Part shown: positions 34,113 to 45,310 of the stretch, one piece after another
Layout of the letters: each line of letters opens with the position of its first letter
Position numbering within the stretch: position 1 is the first letter of the stretch
DNA from: Dermatemys mawii
Taxonomy: Eukaryota > Chordata > Testudines > Dermatemydidae
DNA: 64,000 bases
NCBI GenBank assembly: GCA_007922305.1
Contig: ML677344.1
Span: 2,256,497 to 2,320,496 of the forward strand
Reading direction: 5' to 3'
The notes under the pieces: generated by a model
Databases searched by the model: none
Seen by the model: the letters and a program-made list of their open reading frames with translations, nothing else
Told to the model about the DNA's origin: nothing
Translations under genes and position numbers: made by a program

Positions 34113-34349
34113 CCTTCCCTTAGTGGCAGGGCAGCATGGTGGGAAGTTTTCCCTGCCCCACGCCCTGCTTTGCCAGTTCTGGGGGTCAGTGGAGAGCTAG
34201 GAGACCAGCTGGTCTAGATCAGTAGAGATCCATTGACGTCAACGGAGCTTGGGCAGCTGGACTGTAGGGCTGACCTGGAAAGGAGGGCAAAGTTATAAGG
34301 AGTGGAATCCCGCTTGCTCTGTTTCCCGGGACACTCCACTTACATGGCC

Positions 34350-34560
34350 TGTACTGTGGTAGAGTGGGCTAGTGGCTAGAGCTGGGGATTCCCTGCTCTG
34401 CCCCCGGGCTGATGGGCCACCTTGAGCAAGTTCTGTAGCATTAGGTGCTCAAAAGCACTTAAGTGCTTAACTATCTTCACTGCTCCGTGCCTCGGTTTCC
34501 CCATCTGTAATATGTGCATAATGCTCCTTTGTAAAATGCTGCGCGATCTACAGGGAGGTG
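34350..34560 (+). repeat. MIR/CORE-type SINE, near full length
   Basis: A tRNA-like head (gggctagtggctagagctgg), then 'ctgctctgcccccgggctgatggg', 'ccttgagcaagttctgtagc', a short insertion, then 'tgcctcggtttccccatctgtaat' and 'aaaatgctgcgcgatctac'. Confidence 0.75.
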
Positions 34561-34564
34561 GGAT

Positions 34565-35370
34565 TATGTCTGCCCACCTCCTGTAAAGACCCCCACCCTG
34601 AAAAGTAAGTGCTGATGTCAGAGATGGCTGGGCTGGGCAAGCAAACCCCAGCTCCGTGGGGAGCGGGAATCAATCGAGCAATGGCAAGGAGCCGGCCTTT
34701 ATCCCCAGGCCCTCGCCACACACACAATACGTTTCTCTGAGCCTATCGATCAGCGAGGATAACTGCTGCTGCATGCAGTCTATGGAGCTCTTGCAACAAA
34801 AGGCAATGAACGCGCTGCCAGCAAAACAGCCATTGAAGAAGTCCCAGGGAGTCTATCTTGTCAGAGGCTGTCTCATGGGGACGGGAGAGATACTGCAGTG
34901 AAGGGAACAATGTTTCCCTTGACAAGGGTGTGGGATTAGCTGCATGCTTACATTGAAGCCCACGCTCACGTGGTTTGCTAGATCAGGGCCAGGTCGGAGC
35001 CGGGTGTGAACAGATACGGGGAGGAACTGTCTGAACAAATACGTCTGTATCAGAGGGTGCTGTTTGGTAGTGCAAGGCTTCAGAAGAGAAGGGGCCGGAT
35101 GGTCTTCTAAGAGCTCTGCTCTGGGAATTGTCTTGGGGCAGGTTTCTGGCCTGTTCAGAGAATTCTGGCTTTGGAATCTGATACGCTCGTAGCTTTGAGT
35201 GCAAACTTGAATGTAAGGGGTGGGCAGGAATTTCACTGAATTACATTATGGATCTGGCCTGATAAACTGCATGACAAAGAAGTTGCAGCCCTAATTAACC
35301 ATTACCCTAATCTTAGCCTCCCCTAGCCCTAATCATCACAGTGCTTGAGGAGCTCAGTCATTGATGGGCT
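34565..35370. other. unclassified non-coding segment
   Basis: Nothing recognised. Confidence 0.4.
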
Positions 35371-35374
35371 TATT

Positions 35375-35545
35375 CCCACAACACCCCTGGGAGGCAGAGA
35401 TGTGATCTCCCTTTTTCCAGATGGGGAACTGAAGCCCAGGGTGGATTGAAGACAGTCATATAGGAAGCCTGTAGTGGACTCAGGTCTCCCTAAAACCAAG
35501 CCCCATAGCCCTGCCCCCATGACAGTCTCTCCCACACTGTGCCGC
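35375..35545 (-). repeat. MIR-like SINE, antisense
   Basis: 'cacaacacccctgggaggcagagat', 'ttccagatggggaactgaagccc' and 'ggactcaggtctcc' run in antisense MIR order. Confidence 0.6.
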
Positions 35546-35559
35546 TAGGATAGGGCTGG

Positions 35560-35990
35560 GTGAAACTTTGCCACTGACAATTTTTTGGCACCAAATGCAG
35601 CTTCAGTGACACCGAAGCATTTTGCAAATCACTGTTGTTTTTGCCAGATTGTTTCAACTGAGAGAGGGGGAAAAAGGCTGAAAAAATTCAAAGCAGTTGC
35701 CATTTCCTAAAGAAAATATCTTGATTTTTTTTTTCCTTGAAAGGCGTAACTTTTTTTTTCCTTGAAGGAAACCTCATGAAAAAAATCAATTTGAAAACAT
35801 TACAAAATGCTACAAATCAAACATTACAGTGCTACAAATCAAAGCCACGTTTTATTTCGGGCGAAACAAAATGTTTTGCTCCTCCTGAAATGAACTTTTT
35901 CAACTTTTGGATGTTGCAAAACATTGCCAAATCGTTTGTTTTCAAGTTGACCCCAAACATTTCCCCCCAGCTTCTTGGAATTATCATTAT
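35560..35990. repeat. AT-rich low-complexity repeat
   Basis: Poly-T/poly-A tracts with a locally duplicated word (tacaaatcaaacattacagt / tacaaatcaaagcc near 35810-35845). The 189-codon open frame at 35737-36306 is a product of this composition and has no domain I recognise. Confidence 0.45.
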
Positions 35991-36604
35991 TTATTATTTG
36001 CTGCTAGTGAACCAAAAAAATCCATTATTTGCAGATCTCTGTTCTACCGGGGACGGCAGTAGTCACTTTGACTTGAGTCTTAAGGCCCATGTATCTACTT
36101 CTGGGAGTTCTGCTGGGTTGATCCAGACCTGTGACCATATAGCTGTCTCTTTCCCCTCATTATTCCTCTCACTCTTGAAGATGGTTTGTGGCTATTCCCT
36201 GGGGATGCTTCTTATCTATATAATTTCATTCAAGGCTTGTTTCTCCCCTTGGTTTGATGCATTTGTTCCTGAGTTGTCTCTGGACACAGGCACCCGATGT
36301 AATTAGAGTTTAAATTATTTGTGCTACCACTAATGCTATAATGACTTGCATAAGTACCTCTGGAGGAACATAGCCCAGCTGGCTGACTTGCATATCTAAT
36401 TTATAGTTCATGTATAACTCACAAGAGGGGAGTTTATATTACAAAAACCAGCAAAATTCAGGTCTGGGGTTGTTCCACTGGAGCCAGTGGCATGCCACTA
36501 GAGATCGATGTGGCCCATTTTGTTTTAATACAGCTGTTTAGAAACGATGGAGCCTAAATCAGCTGTTACCTCTCAAGAAAGCTCATGGAGTCATTGTGAA
36601 GAGC
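35991..36604. other. unclassified AT-rich segment
   Basis: Nothing recognised. Confidence 0.4.
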
Positions 36605-37380
36605 TCTGTGAAAACATCCACTCAATGTGCAGCAGCAGCCAAAAAAAGTGAACACAATGTTAAGAACGGCTAGGAAAGGAATAGATAATAAGCCAGAAAA
36701 TATCATGATGCCATTATACAAATCCATGGTACGCCCACATCTCGAATACTGCGTGCAGATGTGGTTTCCCCATCTCAAAAAAGATATATTAGAATTGGAA
36801 AAGGTGCAGAGAAGGGCAATGGAATGGCTGCCATAGGAGAAGAGATTAAAAAGACCGGGACTGTTCAGTTTGGAAAAGAGACAATTAAGTGGGGATATGA
36901 TGGATGTCTATAAAGCCTTGACTTATGTGGAGAAAGTGAATAAGTAAGGCTTGTTTACCTCTTCACATAATACAAGGACCAGGGGTCACCCACTGAAATT
37001 AATAGGCAGCAGGCTTAAAACAACCATAGGGAAGTATTCCTTCACACAGCGCAGTCGGTCTATGGAACTCATTGCCAGGGGATGTTGTGAAGGCCAAAAA
37101 TACAACTGGACTAAAAAAAAGAACTAGATAAGATCATGGAGGTTAGGGCCATCAGTGGCTATTAGCCAGGATGGGCAGGGATGCAGCCCCATGTTCTGGG
37201 TGTCCTTAAGCCTCTATTTGCCAGAAGCTGGGAATGGGTGACAGGGGCGGATCACTTGATGATTACCTGGACTGTTCACTGCCTCCGAAGCATCTGGCGT
37301 TGGCCACTGTCGGATGACACGATACTGGGCTAGATGGACCATTGGTCTGATTAAGAATGGCCATTCCTATGTTCTTAAGT
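36605..37380 (+). mobile_element. CR1 LINE with ORF2 C-terminal remnant and 3' end
   Basis: This is the longest CR1 here. A remnant of the ORF2 C-terminus is open at 36627-36836 and includes L-Y-K-S-M-V-R-P-H-L-E-Y-C-V-Q, a hallmark block downstream of the reverse-transcriptase domain. The 3' untranslated region follows ('ggactgttcagtttggaaaagag', 'aggaccaggggtcacccactgaaattaa', 'ctgggctagatggaccattggtctg') to 'attcctatgttctta' at the terminus. Confidence 0.88.
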
Positions 37381-38100
37381 GATTGATATAGAAAAGATCA
37401 ATTGGGCTTGGGTATTTTTACTTACTCTTTCATAACACGAGAACCTGCACAGAGATGTCCAATGGAATTTAAAAGCTGCAAATTTCATCCTGATAAAAAG
37501 AATTTCTGTTTTATGTAACCTGCTTTACCTGTGGAACTCACTGCTCCTGTATATCACTGAGGTGAGGAGCTTAGTGGGATTCAGCAAAGGATTGCACTGG
37601 AATGCTGGCTCAATGTGAGTGTCAGTTCAGTCCAGAAAAGGGGATTCTGGGAATTGTATTTCCACAGGGGATGGGAGTCATAGGCTTGCACAGCAAGGAA
37701 TGCTGGGAAGGAGCATTGAGATATAAGCAACCTTTTCCCTCACAATGGGAAGACACTGGGTGTAGGTGTTCTGGAAGAAGCAGAGAGAGAGAGAGACCCC
37801 AGGCAGAGGTCTGAAAAGACAGGCAGATGGCTGGAGAAGGTGCCCCAAGGAGGGGGCATTGTTTTGACTAGAGAGCCAGACAGAGCCAAAGCCCACAGGG
37901 GACTTGTCCATGGAGCGGGTCGAGTGGAGGAGGTGGGCTTGGGGAAGAGAAGTGGGAAGCATGTCTGGTGGTACCCGATGCCCGTTTCATTGTGTGGGGC
38001 TCAAAGGCTGGAGCTCTGGGGAAAGGGAGAGTGTGAGGGCCCACTGGATTCTGAATTACCAGCAGAAGGCACTGCTGCTGCTGCTATCCCCCTGTGAGGG
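37381..38100. other. unclassified, with a ZNF143-like motif
   Basis: The complement of 'gattctgggaattgtatttcc' (37643-37663) resembles the SBS/ZNF143 consensus (ACTACAATTCCCAGCATGC), and 'ggaatgctgggaag' at 37698 repeats its right half. No gene recognised. A (GA)n stretch lies near 37783-37796. Confidence 0.35.
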
Positions 38101-38102
38101 GC

Positions 38103-38275
38103 AAAGATTTACCTGGAGACCCGGGTTCAGTTCCCTGCTCTGCCACAGACTCTCTGGGTGACCTTTGGCCTGTCACCTGTTCCCCACCTGTACAATGCAG
38201 ATAACAGTCCTGCCCTGCCTCGAGGCCATATGAGGATAAATACGCACTACAAAGATGGGGCTATGTACTGCACAT
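38103..38275 (+). repeat. MIR-like SINE
   Basis: 'acccgggttcagttccctgctctgccacagactctctgggtgacctttggcc' continues to 'ttccccacctgtacaatgcag' and 'gaggataaatacg'. Confidence 0.75.
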
Positions 38276-39380
38276 AGACAGACCCTCGAGGAAGGGCCCT
38301 GGCCTAGGAGAGAGACCGGGAGAAGTTTTGGGAGGTTTCAGTTGGACTTTAGTTTTTGGTTAAACTCCCCAGCCAGCAGGAGGTGAGCTGAGACAGTCAA
38401 ACCATTGTTACAGTGATCTGTGGAAGCATCTCCCAAAGGAGATGGGAGAACCCATTGCATGGGACTCTGAACTTCACTGAATCGGGCCCCTGAAAACATC
38501 CAGCTGGGCCCACTGGCGGGTAGGGCTAGACTCTGGAGCCCAGCAGAGCTGTTCTAGCTCTCACCTCCAGGGGGCTCCCCCGGCTTTCTCGCGCCTTGTT
38601 CTGAGATGCAAATGAATTAGGGGCTTGATTCTCCTTTCTCTGACGCCAAGGGGGTCCTTCCCTGCTCCTGACTTGCACCGGCCTCTCACAGATCGGCGTG
38701 CAAGGGCTTAAGGCTGGGCGTGGGGAAGCGCCATGTACCGTAAGGGCAGGAGAGAATGATTGAATCAGGCAGAGAAAAACCTTCCCTGCTCTAAGCCCGT
38801 TTGGTCAGTGCTGTTTAATCTACTCCTGCTGTCTCTCCCCACCGCCCGCCCCTCATCCCATCTGGAGCCGTATGAATGTCACAGATGGCCATGTGGAGGC
38901 CTGTGCTCCTGCTCTGGAATCTTTCCTGCATCTCTCCCTAGAGGAGGGAGTCTCCAGCCAGGCAGATGGACCAACTGATTATTTTTATCCTTTCATTAAG
39001 CAGCCGGAGATACTGCTGGGATGTTAACCTTACAGTATCCCCTGCAGCCAAAAGCAACCATCTGCCCGGCCTGGGCATGTTTAGTGCAGATCTGCATGGC
39101 TGCTGGCAAGACATGTGCCCAGGTCACAGGGGCACAAAGGCCACATGGATTGCAGCTCTGTCTCTGGCCATTGGCAGCTTGTACTGACACACTGAGCATG
39201 TGACCAGCTCCCCCAGGCTAGGAATGCTCTTCCCCCATCTGCTTCCTTGAATTCTGCTTAGCTGATGACTTGGTTTCATGCCAAGCATGGCGAAGCGCTC
39301 TAGAGACTGATTCTTCATTGGCAAGTGTCATTTCTCAGCAGGAAAATCAACACTCTTGATTTGACTGCAGCACCTGATGG
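38276..39380. other. unclassified non-coding segment
   Basis: No gene recognised. Confidence 0.4.
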
Positions 39381-39384
39381 CCCC

Positions 39385-39565
39385 AGCTGAGGTGAGCACT
39401 GGACACCCTGTGAGAGCCGCAGGGAGCTTACAATCTGGATAGACAAAGCAGAGGAAAGAAGGGTTATTGCTGATGTTTTACAGGGGGGAAACAGAGGCAC
39501 AGAGAGTTGAAGTGACTTGCCCAAGGTCGCCCCATGAATCAGTGGCAGGGCTAAGGAGCTAATGT
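39385..39565 (-). repeat. MIR-like SINE, antisense
   Basis: 'ggagcttacaatctggatagac', 'ttttacaggggggaaacagaggcacagagag', 'gacttgcccaaggtcgccc' and 'agtggcagggctaagg' in antisense order. Confidence 0.75.
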
Positions 39566-39849
39566 TGGGGGTCTTAAGCCCAAGCCTAGCCTCCCTCTAC
39601 GTACTTAACATACAGCATGTCTCCTCCAGACCACTGCGCAGCTGTTACGTGGGAACTGCAGCCTGGCTCTTAGGATCCCAAGGGTGAAGCCAACTGCTGG
39701 AACTCAGGGGATAATCAGTGTGACCCCGAGTGTCCCTGCAGAACAGTGCTATTCCCAGCCCGTTCCCATATTATTCTCAAAACACCTCCCTCACCTTCCC
39801 TCCCACCCCTGCTGACAGCTGCTCTGACTGGTCTCCCTTCCCTTTGCAG

Positions 39850-40098
39850 AGTGCCACCACAGGGGCATCTTCACTGCCTGCTAAACCCCTGTCTATGGCA
39901 CTTGGGCTTGTTGCCTTGGTATTTGCAAGCCCGGGGCTTGAGAATCCAAACTGCGTTGCAAACCTGGGCTTACAGTGCTGGGCCTGGGTCTCTCGGCCAT
40001 GATAACATGTCCATACTGCGCTACGCAGAGCTTCTAACTCAGGTCTGTGGCTGCGTCCACACTGCTAAATGACAAGTCTTGGATCCACAGCAAGACTT
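39850..40098. mobile_element. degenerate MITE
   Basis: Contains 'gggcatcttcactgcctg' at the left and 'ctgcgtccacactgctaaatg' at the right, with 'gggcttacagtgctgggcctggg' inside. Short-transposon end words are present but decayed. Confidence 0.45.
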
Positions 40099-40102
40099 AG
40101 GC

Positions 40103-40365
40103 CAGGTCTACACTGTGGGGGTAGGAGGTGTCGACCTAACATATGCAACTTCAGCTACGTGAATAGCATAGCTGAAGTCGGCATATCTTAGGTCAACTTA
40201 CCTGGGCATCTTTATGGCAGTGAGTCGACCACTGCCGCTCCCCCGTTGACTCCACTGAGAGCACTCGGGGATTGATTTATCATGTCTTCACTAGACACGA
40301 TAAATCATTCCCTGATAGATCGACCACTACTCCCCCCGCCGGCTGTACACTTAGTCTCTGCCCCA
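40103..40365 (-). mobile_element. MITE, 'gatcgattta' family
   Basis: ggccaggtctacactgtggg at the left, then 'gcaacttcagctacgtgaatagc', 'gtcggcatatcttaggtcaac', 'gattgatttatcatgtcttcac' and 'ccctgatagatcgacc'. Confidence 0.8.
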
Positions 40366-40484
40366 CTCTCTAAGCAGGGTTTTAAGGCCCAAGTCAGACA
40401 GATTTGTGTGCGGACGGAAGAGGGAGGTCGAACCTGAGTCAGCACCCAGGTCACTGTGCATCCAGGTCGTACCTTCTGAGGGTA

Positions 40485-40763
40485 CGTCTACACTACCCAC
40501 CGGATCGGCGGGCAGTGATCGATCAATCGGGGATCGATTTATCACGTCTAGTGTAGACACGAGAAATCAATCCCCGAGCTCTCTCCAATCGACTCCGGAA
40601 CTCCACCACTGCGAGAGGCAAAAGCGGAGTCGACGGGGGAGCGGCAGTGGTTGACTTGCACCCGTGAGGACGCCGAGGCAAGTCGATCTAAGATACGCTA
40701 TTCATGTAGCTGAAGTTGCATGTCAATTCTCTCTCCTCACCCCCCAGTGTAGATCAGGCCTGA
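40485..40763 (+). mobile_element. MITE, 'gatcgattta' family, opposite orientation
   Basis: gagggtacgtctacactacc and cagtgtagatcaggcctgagg are inverted ends. The interior matches the 40103 copy in reverse order, including 'gatcgatttatcacgtctag' and 'ctattcatgtagctgaagttgc'. With 40103 it forms a head-to-head pair about 120 bp apart. Confidence 0.82.
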
Positions 40764-40906
40764 GGGTGAGGCATGGCTTACATCCCATTCCTTTCTGTTT
40801 GGTAAAGCAAGACATGATTTTCCTGTGCAGCATTCAGCACCGTGGAGAGTTCTCCTCCAACTCCAGCCCCGGCTGTTTTTTTGCCTCAAGCCAGCTAGTA
40901 ATTGAT

Positions 40907-41287
40907 CAGTGGTTCTCAGCCAGGAGTACGTGTATCCATGGGGTTCACAGAGGTCGTCCAAGGAGTACCTCAACTCCTAGTTTGACATAAAAAGCACTCG
41001 CAAAGTCAATACAAACTAAGACTTCATACGATGACTTGTCTATACTGCTATACAATGCACTGAAATGTACGTACAATATTCATATTCCATTGGATTTATT
41101 TTATCATGAGATGGTAAAAATGGGAAAGGCAGTAACTTGTCAGTACAAGCGGGCTGTGATGTTTCTGTGTTTTTATAGCTGATTTTGTAAGCAAGTCGTT
41201 TTGAAGTGAGGTGAAACCTGGGGGCTGTGCAAACCAGATCAGGGTCTTGAAGGGTGGACAGTTGTCTAGAAAGGTGGAGAGCCACTG
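40907..41287. mobile_element. hAT-like non-autonomous element
   Basis: cagtggttctcagcc at the left and ggtggagagccactg at the right are inverted repeats of the CAGTGGTTCTCAACC type. The interior (AT-rich) has no coding capacity. Flanking 8-mers do not match clearly. Confidence 0.7.
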
Positions 41288-41530
41288 GGCTGGATCAGAC
41301 CTGAGGTCCACTTAGTCCTGCCCTAGATGTGCCAGCCGAAGGTGTCGGAACCCTGCAGCGGCAGATGTGGGGTTATCTACCCCCACGCTGGTCTTGGCCT
41401 TGTCGCCAATAGCTAGAGATCGGCTTACGCCCTGGAGCACAAGGTTTAATATCCCTGCCGGAATTGTTGTGGTCATTCATTGTGGTCCCTCTGGATATTT
41501 TTATCCCTCTCAATGTCCCATCCCTTTCAG
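41288..41530 (-). mobile_element. CR1 LINE 3'-end fragment
   Basis: In antisense 'ctggatcagacctgaggtccacttagtcc', then 'ttggccttgtcgccaatagctagagatcggcttacgccctggagcac', a CR1 3' region of a different subfamily. Confidence 0.6.
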
Positions 41531-42130
41531 AATCTCGCCTGTGTGTGGCCCCTCTGAGGTCTCCTGGGGGCAGTGACAGTCGGAGGACTGTATTTCATTC
41601 TGTTGAGGCTGGATTGATATTGTGGGTCACAAGAGGGGAAAATGAGGCACCCCCATCTGAGCTGCAGTCAGGCCCCCTTTTGCTGACCCCTGCCTCTGCC
41701 TGCCAGGGAAGATTAAAGGAGTGGGGCAGGGAGGGAGCAGGTGGTTTTGATATTGCTTCTGAAGAACTTGTTGTGTTGAATCCTCACCGTTCTACCTCTG
41801 GGTCATCTCCTGAGCCAGAGAAGCCAGATCCCGCCAAAGGGGAATTCACACAGGAGCGGGTCCCAGTCCGGAGCACAGCCCCTAGGCTAAGAGAAGTGTT
41901 CCACTGAAGCAAACTGCTCCGGAGCGCTGTGGACTTGCATGGTGGAGGAGGCTTTTGCTCCTTGGCTCTACCACCAGTCCAGAGCGGTGAATCTCCCTCT
42001 GTCTGGGTGGGGAAGTGTGTGTCTGTCGGAAGCGGCTCCTACAGCCGGCAGTGTTAGGGGTGAGAACAGACTTTGGTTTTAGTAGAACCCTTGCTGCGTT
42101 CGACCTGGAGCGGATGCTAATATGGCAGAT
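41531..42130. other. unclassified non-coding segment
   Basis: Nothing recognised. Confidence 0.4.
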
Positions 42131-42134
42131 CCCG

Positions 42135-42345
42135 CTGGCGTAGTGACGAGGTCAGGCAAACAGATTCTGCCTCTGGCTCTGCTGCTGGCCTGACCTGGGG
42201 CAGGTCACTTAGGGCCACCCTTTCAATATGGATTTAGCTGCCTCACTGGGGGCGCCAGGGCTGTAGACTGTTGGTGCCTCAGTTTCCCCAATTGTAAAAT
42301 AGGACTTTGCTTTCATACCAATGTGTGCAGTGCCCTGCACACCGT
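42135..42345 (+). repeat. MIR-like SINE with internal insertion
   Basis: 'tctgcctctggctctgctgctggcctgacctggggcaggtcac' and 'gtgcctcagtttccccaattgtaaaatagg' are separated by about 65 bases not belonging to the MIR consensus. Confidence 0.65.
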
Positions 42346-42379
42346 TATTATTAACAAATGTGCACATGGTGGGTACACC

Positions 42380-42610
42380 ATGGCTGGAGTAGGGGCACTG
42401 GGCCTTGAATCTTCGACCTCCTGTCGGGCCGCTCTTACCTCTGCACTAGAGTCATTCTCTGTCTCTCTTTCCCCAATGATCATTCCACTGTGGATAAATA
42501 CTGGACTAGTCACTGGACCAGGGAGTGGGAAACGACTCTACAGCCCAGTGGTTAGCGCATCATCTAGGACGTGACCTGATTCCACTTCCTCTGCTCCAAT
42601 TACTCTTCCA
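42380..42610. repeat. two tRNA-like SINE heads
   Basis: An antisense head (complement of 'ttcgacctcctgtcgggccgctcttacc', near 42409) is followed by a sense head ('cagcccagtggttagcgcatcatctaggacgtgacctgattcc', near 42541). Tails are not evident. Confidence 0.45.
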
Positions 42611-42679
42611 GAGTGGATAAATAATCGCGCGGCTTCAAGAACAGAGCCCAAGGGAGCCCTTCGTCAGAATATCCCTCAG

Positions 42680-42795
42680 GGCCCGGAGAGGTGGGAGAAC
42701 TCTTCAATCCTTTCCCCCGCCCTGCTGGCAGAGAGGGGAATTGCACCTGGATCACCCACATCCCAGGTACTGCTCTAACCACTGGGCTACATGTT
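42680..42795 (-). repeat. tRNA-like SINE head, antisense
   Basis: The complement of 'cacatcccaggtactgctctaaccactgggctacatg' gives a tRNA-like head with A-box tagcccagtggttagagc. Confidence 0.55.
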
Positions 42796-43204
42796 AGGTA
42801 CTGACACCGCCTGTGGCCATTTGCATGGAGCGATGCCCACCCTGACTCATCCCAACAAGAAGCAGCTGAGGCATTTAAGCCGCCTGACTCCAGGAGCAGG
42901 GTTCCTCTTTGTGGATTGCTCAGCTGAGGCGGGCACCTCCCTGCAGTTCGGACTTCAGCACCTAACTCTGGGATGGGGGTGGGGGCTAGGACACCTGGCT
43001 TGTCAGCATCTCCCATTGGCTAGATTAGACGACTCCCCCCTTCGCCTGCTGGCTTCTGTGGATCATGAGCAAAGCTACCTCTTTCTCCCCATGCCTTTTG
43101 GAGGTGGGGGTGGAGGGGGAACGTGCCTCACCCAGGCTTTGGGGGTCAGCAGTGCTCCTGTGACATTTCTGGACCCCCCGATGCTCCGTGTTGCAACGCC
43201 GAAG

Positions 43205-43320
43205 TCCCTTTGTGGATTCAGGTCTAAATGACTTGCCCAAGGTCACATATGGAGTCAGTGGCAGAGCTGGGAATTTCACCTGGAGCGTCGATGTCTCAAT
43301 TCGGTGCCTTAGCCATAAAA
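43205..43320 (-). repeat. MIR-like SINE, antisense
   Basis: 'aaatgacttgcccaaggtcacatatgg', 'cagtggcagagctgggaatt' and 'cggtgccttagcc' in antisense. Confidence 0.7.
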
Positions 43321-43321
43321 A

Positions 43322-43960
43322 ACTACCCAAAAGGGTGAGAGACAGGTTCAAGCTGAGATGAATATGTGAGGATATCTTCAAATCAGAGAGAGATTAAATA
43401 ATTGTCTCCTGAGTCGGTGCAGTCTGGAGCCTCTGGGTGTGATTCCTCTCCCCCCAACCAGCTCCTAGAGAAGATCTTTCTGTCACAATCAACACCTGAA
43501 CACACTGGCATTCAAATCAGAGTGCCAGGTGACGGGAGTTACTTTTCAGCGGGCTCAGCTCTCCTGACTGGAAAACAGTGTGGCCGAAATGGTAGAAGCT
43601 GCCTGCTGGCAGGCGAAACAAGAACCTTGGGGGTTCCCAGCCTGTTTCTTACAAAGGAAACCATCTACCAGAGATCATAGAGAAACCCACCTTCCACTTT
43701 GTCTCCCTAATTCACTTGGCTCACCAAATGCTTCTTTGGGATGAAGCATTTGTCAAGTTCCCCCGCTCCCCCTCCCCACTTCCTGAAGCTAATTTGGACA
43801 TGCACCAAGCTGTCTCCACAGAGAGCTGGTTAGGGCTTCGTGACTTATTCAGCAGCTGGTGGCACAACACTGGAGTTCTCTCAGCTGGTCCCATTTTCTA
43901 GTTACAGATAAAAACCGCTGTGATTTTAGGAAACAAAAACAAGCTGAAAGTGAATTTAAT
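43322..43960. other. unclassified non-coding segment
   Basis: Nothing recognised. Confidence 0.4.
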
Positions 43961-43964
43961 CCTG

Positions 43965-44108
43965 GTGACTGACAGGGGATGGATCATTGGATGATGACCA
44001 GTTCTGTTCATTCCCTCTGGGGCACCCGGCATTGGCTACTCTCAGTAGACAGGATACGGAGTTAGGTGGACCATTGGTCTGACCCAATCCGGCCGTTCTT
44101 ATGTCCTG
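43965..44108 (+). mobile_element. CR1 LINE 3'-end fragment
   Basis: 'gacaggggatggatcattggatgatgacc', 'ggcacccggcattggctactctc', 'ggaccattggtctgacccaatccggccgttcttatg' end at the CR1 3' terminus. Confidence 0.88.
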
Positions 44109-44114
44109 GTGAGC

Positions 44115-44320
44115 GATGCCCCCTGCCAAACGCTGTGGCCTACTGCTCAGGGGACAGGGCTGGTAGCCAGGACCCCTGGGTTCTGTTTGGCCACTGGATC
44201 ATTGTGTGACCGTGGATAAATCCCTTCCATTCTGTCTCAGCTTCCCCAGGAGTAAAATGGATCTAATGCTACTGACCTGCCTTTGTAAGGTGCTTTGGGA
44301 GCTTCACATGGGATGCATGA
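44115..44320 (+). repeat. MIR-like SINE
   Basis: 'ggacccctgggttctgtttggccactggatcattgtgtgaccgtggataaatccc', 'gtctcagcttccccaggagtaaaatgg' and 'tttgtaaggtgctttggg' in MIR order. Confidence 0.7.
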
Positions 44321-45035
44321 TGTACGTGCAAAGTGTTGCTTAGCCATGGGACAAGCACAGCACGTGCCACCGGGTGTGACTTCCCCCAGCTTGGGCCTAA
44401 GGGCCATTTTAGTTCCACCATCGGCACGGAAGCCAATCAGGGCCCACGGAGCTCTTGGCAACGGAAAGTCAGACAAACGGAGCTCTTCAGTTTATGACCT
44501 TTGCCATGTTACTTCACTTCTGTGTCGTAGCTTCCCCCTGACGGCTCCTCTGCTTTATGCCTGGCTGACAAGAGCCCTGTCTCTCCCTGTGCCTTGGGCT
44601 GAGGAAAAAGTGGTACGTGAGGGGATATGGGAGATGTACGCTGGGGAGGGTTATTCTCAGGTGCCAGATCCAGTGGCTTTGTCACTCAGCCAGGGCAGGG
44701 AGCGGGAGCTGGCCGAGCGCGTGTGAAAGGCCACCACAGCCAGGGCGGGGGAAGTGACTGGCCGCCCCGAGGGTAACACGATGGCGAGTGAGGCGCTCTG
44801 ATCCCTACCGCTTTGCCTGCGCCGCCGTGAGCTAAACAAGGAGGAAGAGTCCACCCCTTTGCCCCCGGAGCTCAGATCCCAGCGCCGGAAGCAACGCAGC
44901 TCACGGACGGTGCTGTGCGGCGAGACACAGTGTGTGGCTTGTTTTTTGTGAGGAGCTACAGGTGTAGCTCAGCTGTGAGAGGAAACGGAGATGCTTGGGC
45001 AAAGCACCCAGGACACAGAGGGAGGCAAGTGCATG
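44321..45035. other. unclassified non-coding segment
   Basis: No gene recognised. 44690-44910 is moderately CpG-rich. Confidence 0.4.
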
Positions 45036-45039
45036 AGTG

Positions 45040-45310
45040 CAATGAAGGAAGAGGGCTGGGTTCTAATCCTGCCTCTGCCACTTGTCCAAGTCACGGCTCC
45101 TTCCACCAGGCCTCAAGCAAAGGACAGCCCCTGTCGCCAAAGAGCTCTCTGTAAGTGTAGCATCTAGAGTGCTGCTCCTGGCTGGGGCCTCTAGGCCCTA
45201 CAATAATACACAGAGTAGGAATGAGAGCCAAGGGGCCTGGGTTCTCTTTCCGGCTTGGCCACCGTCACCGTGCCTCAGTTTCCCCACTTGTGAAATGGGG
45301 ACATTTGTAC
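45040..45310 (+). repeat. two MIR-like SINE fragments
   Basis: 'gaagagggctgggttctaatcctgcctctgccacttgtcc' (from 45047) and, after a gap, 'aaggggcctgggttctctttccggcttggcc' with 'gtgcctcagtttccccacttgtgaaatgggg' (from 45230). Confidence 0.65.

Noticed and set aside
35737..36306. 189-codon open frame on the plus strand
   Set aside because: It starts in poly-T/poly-A repeat sequence and its composition follows the DNA. No homologous domain is visible.
40103..40763. Possible microRNA-type hairpin from the inverted MITE pair
   Set aside because: A hairpin is plausible, but nothing in the sequence indicates a promoter or a processed arm. Kept as a finding, not as an RNA gene.
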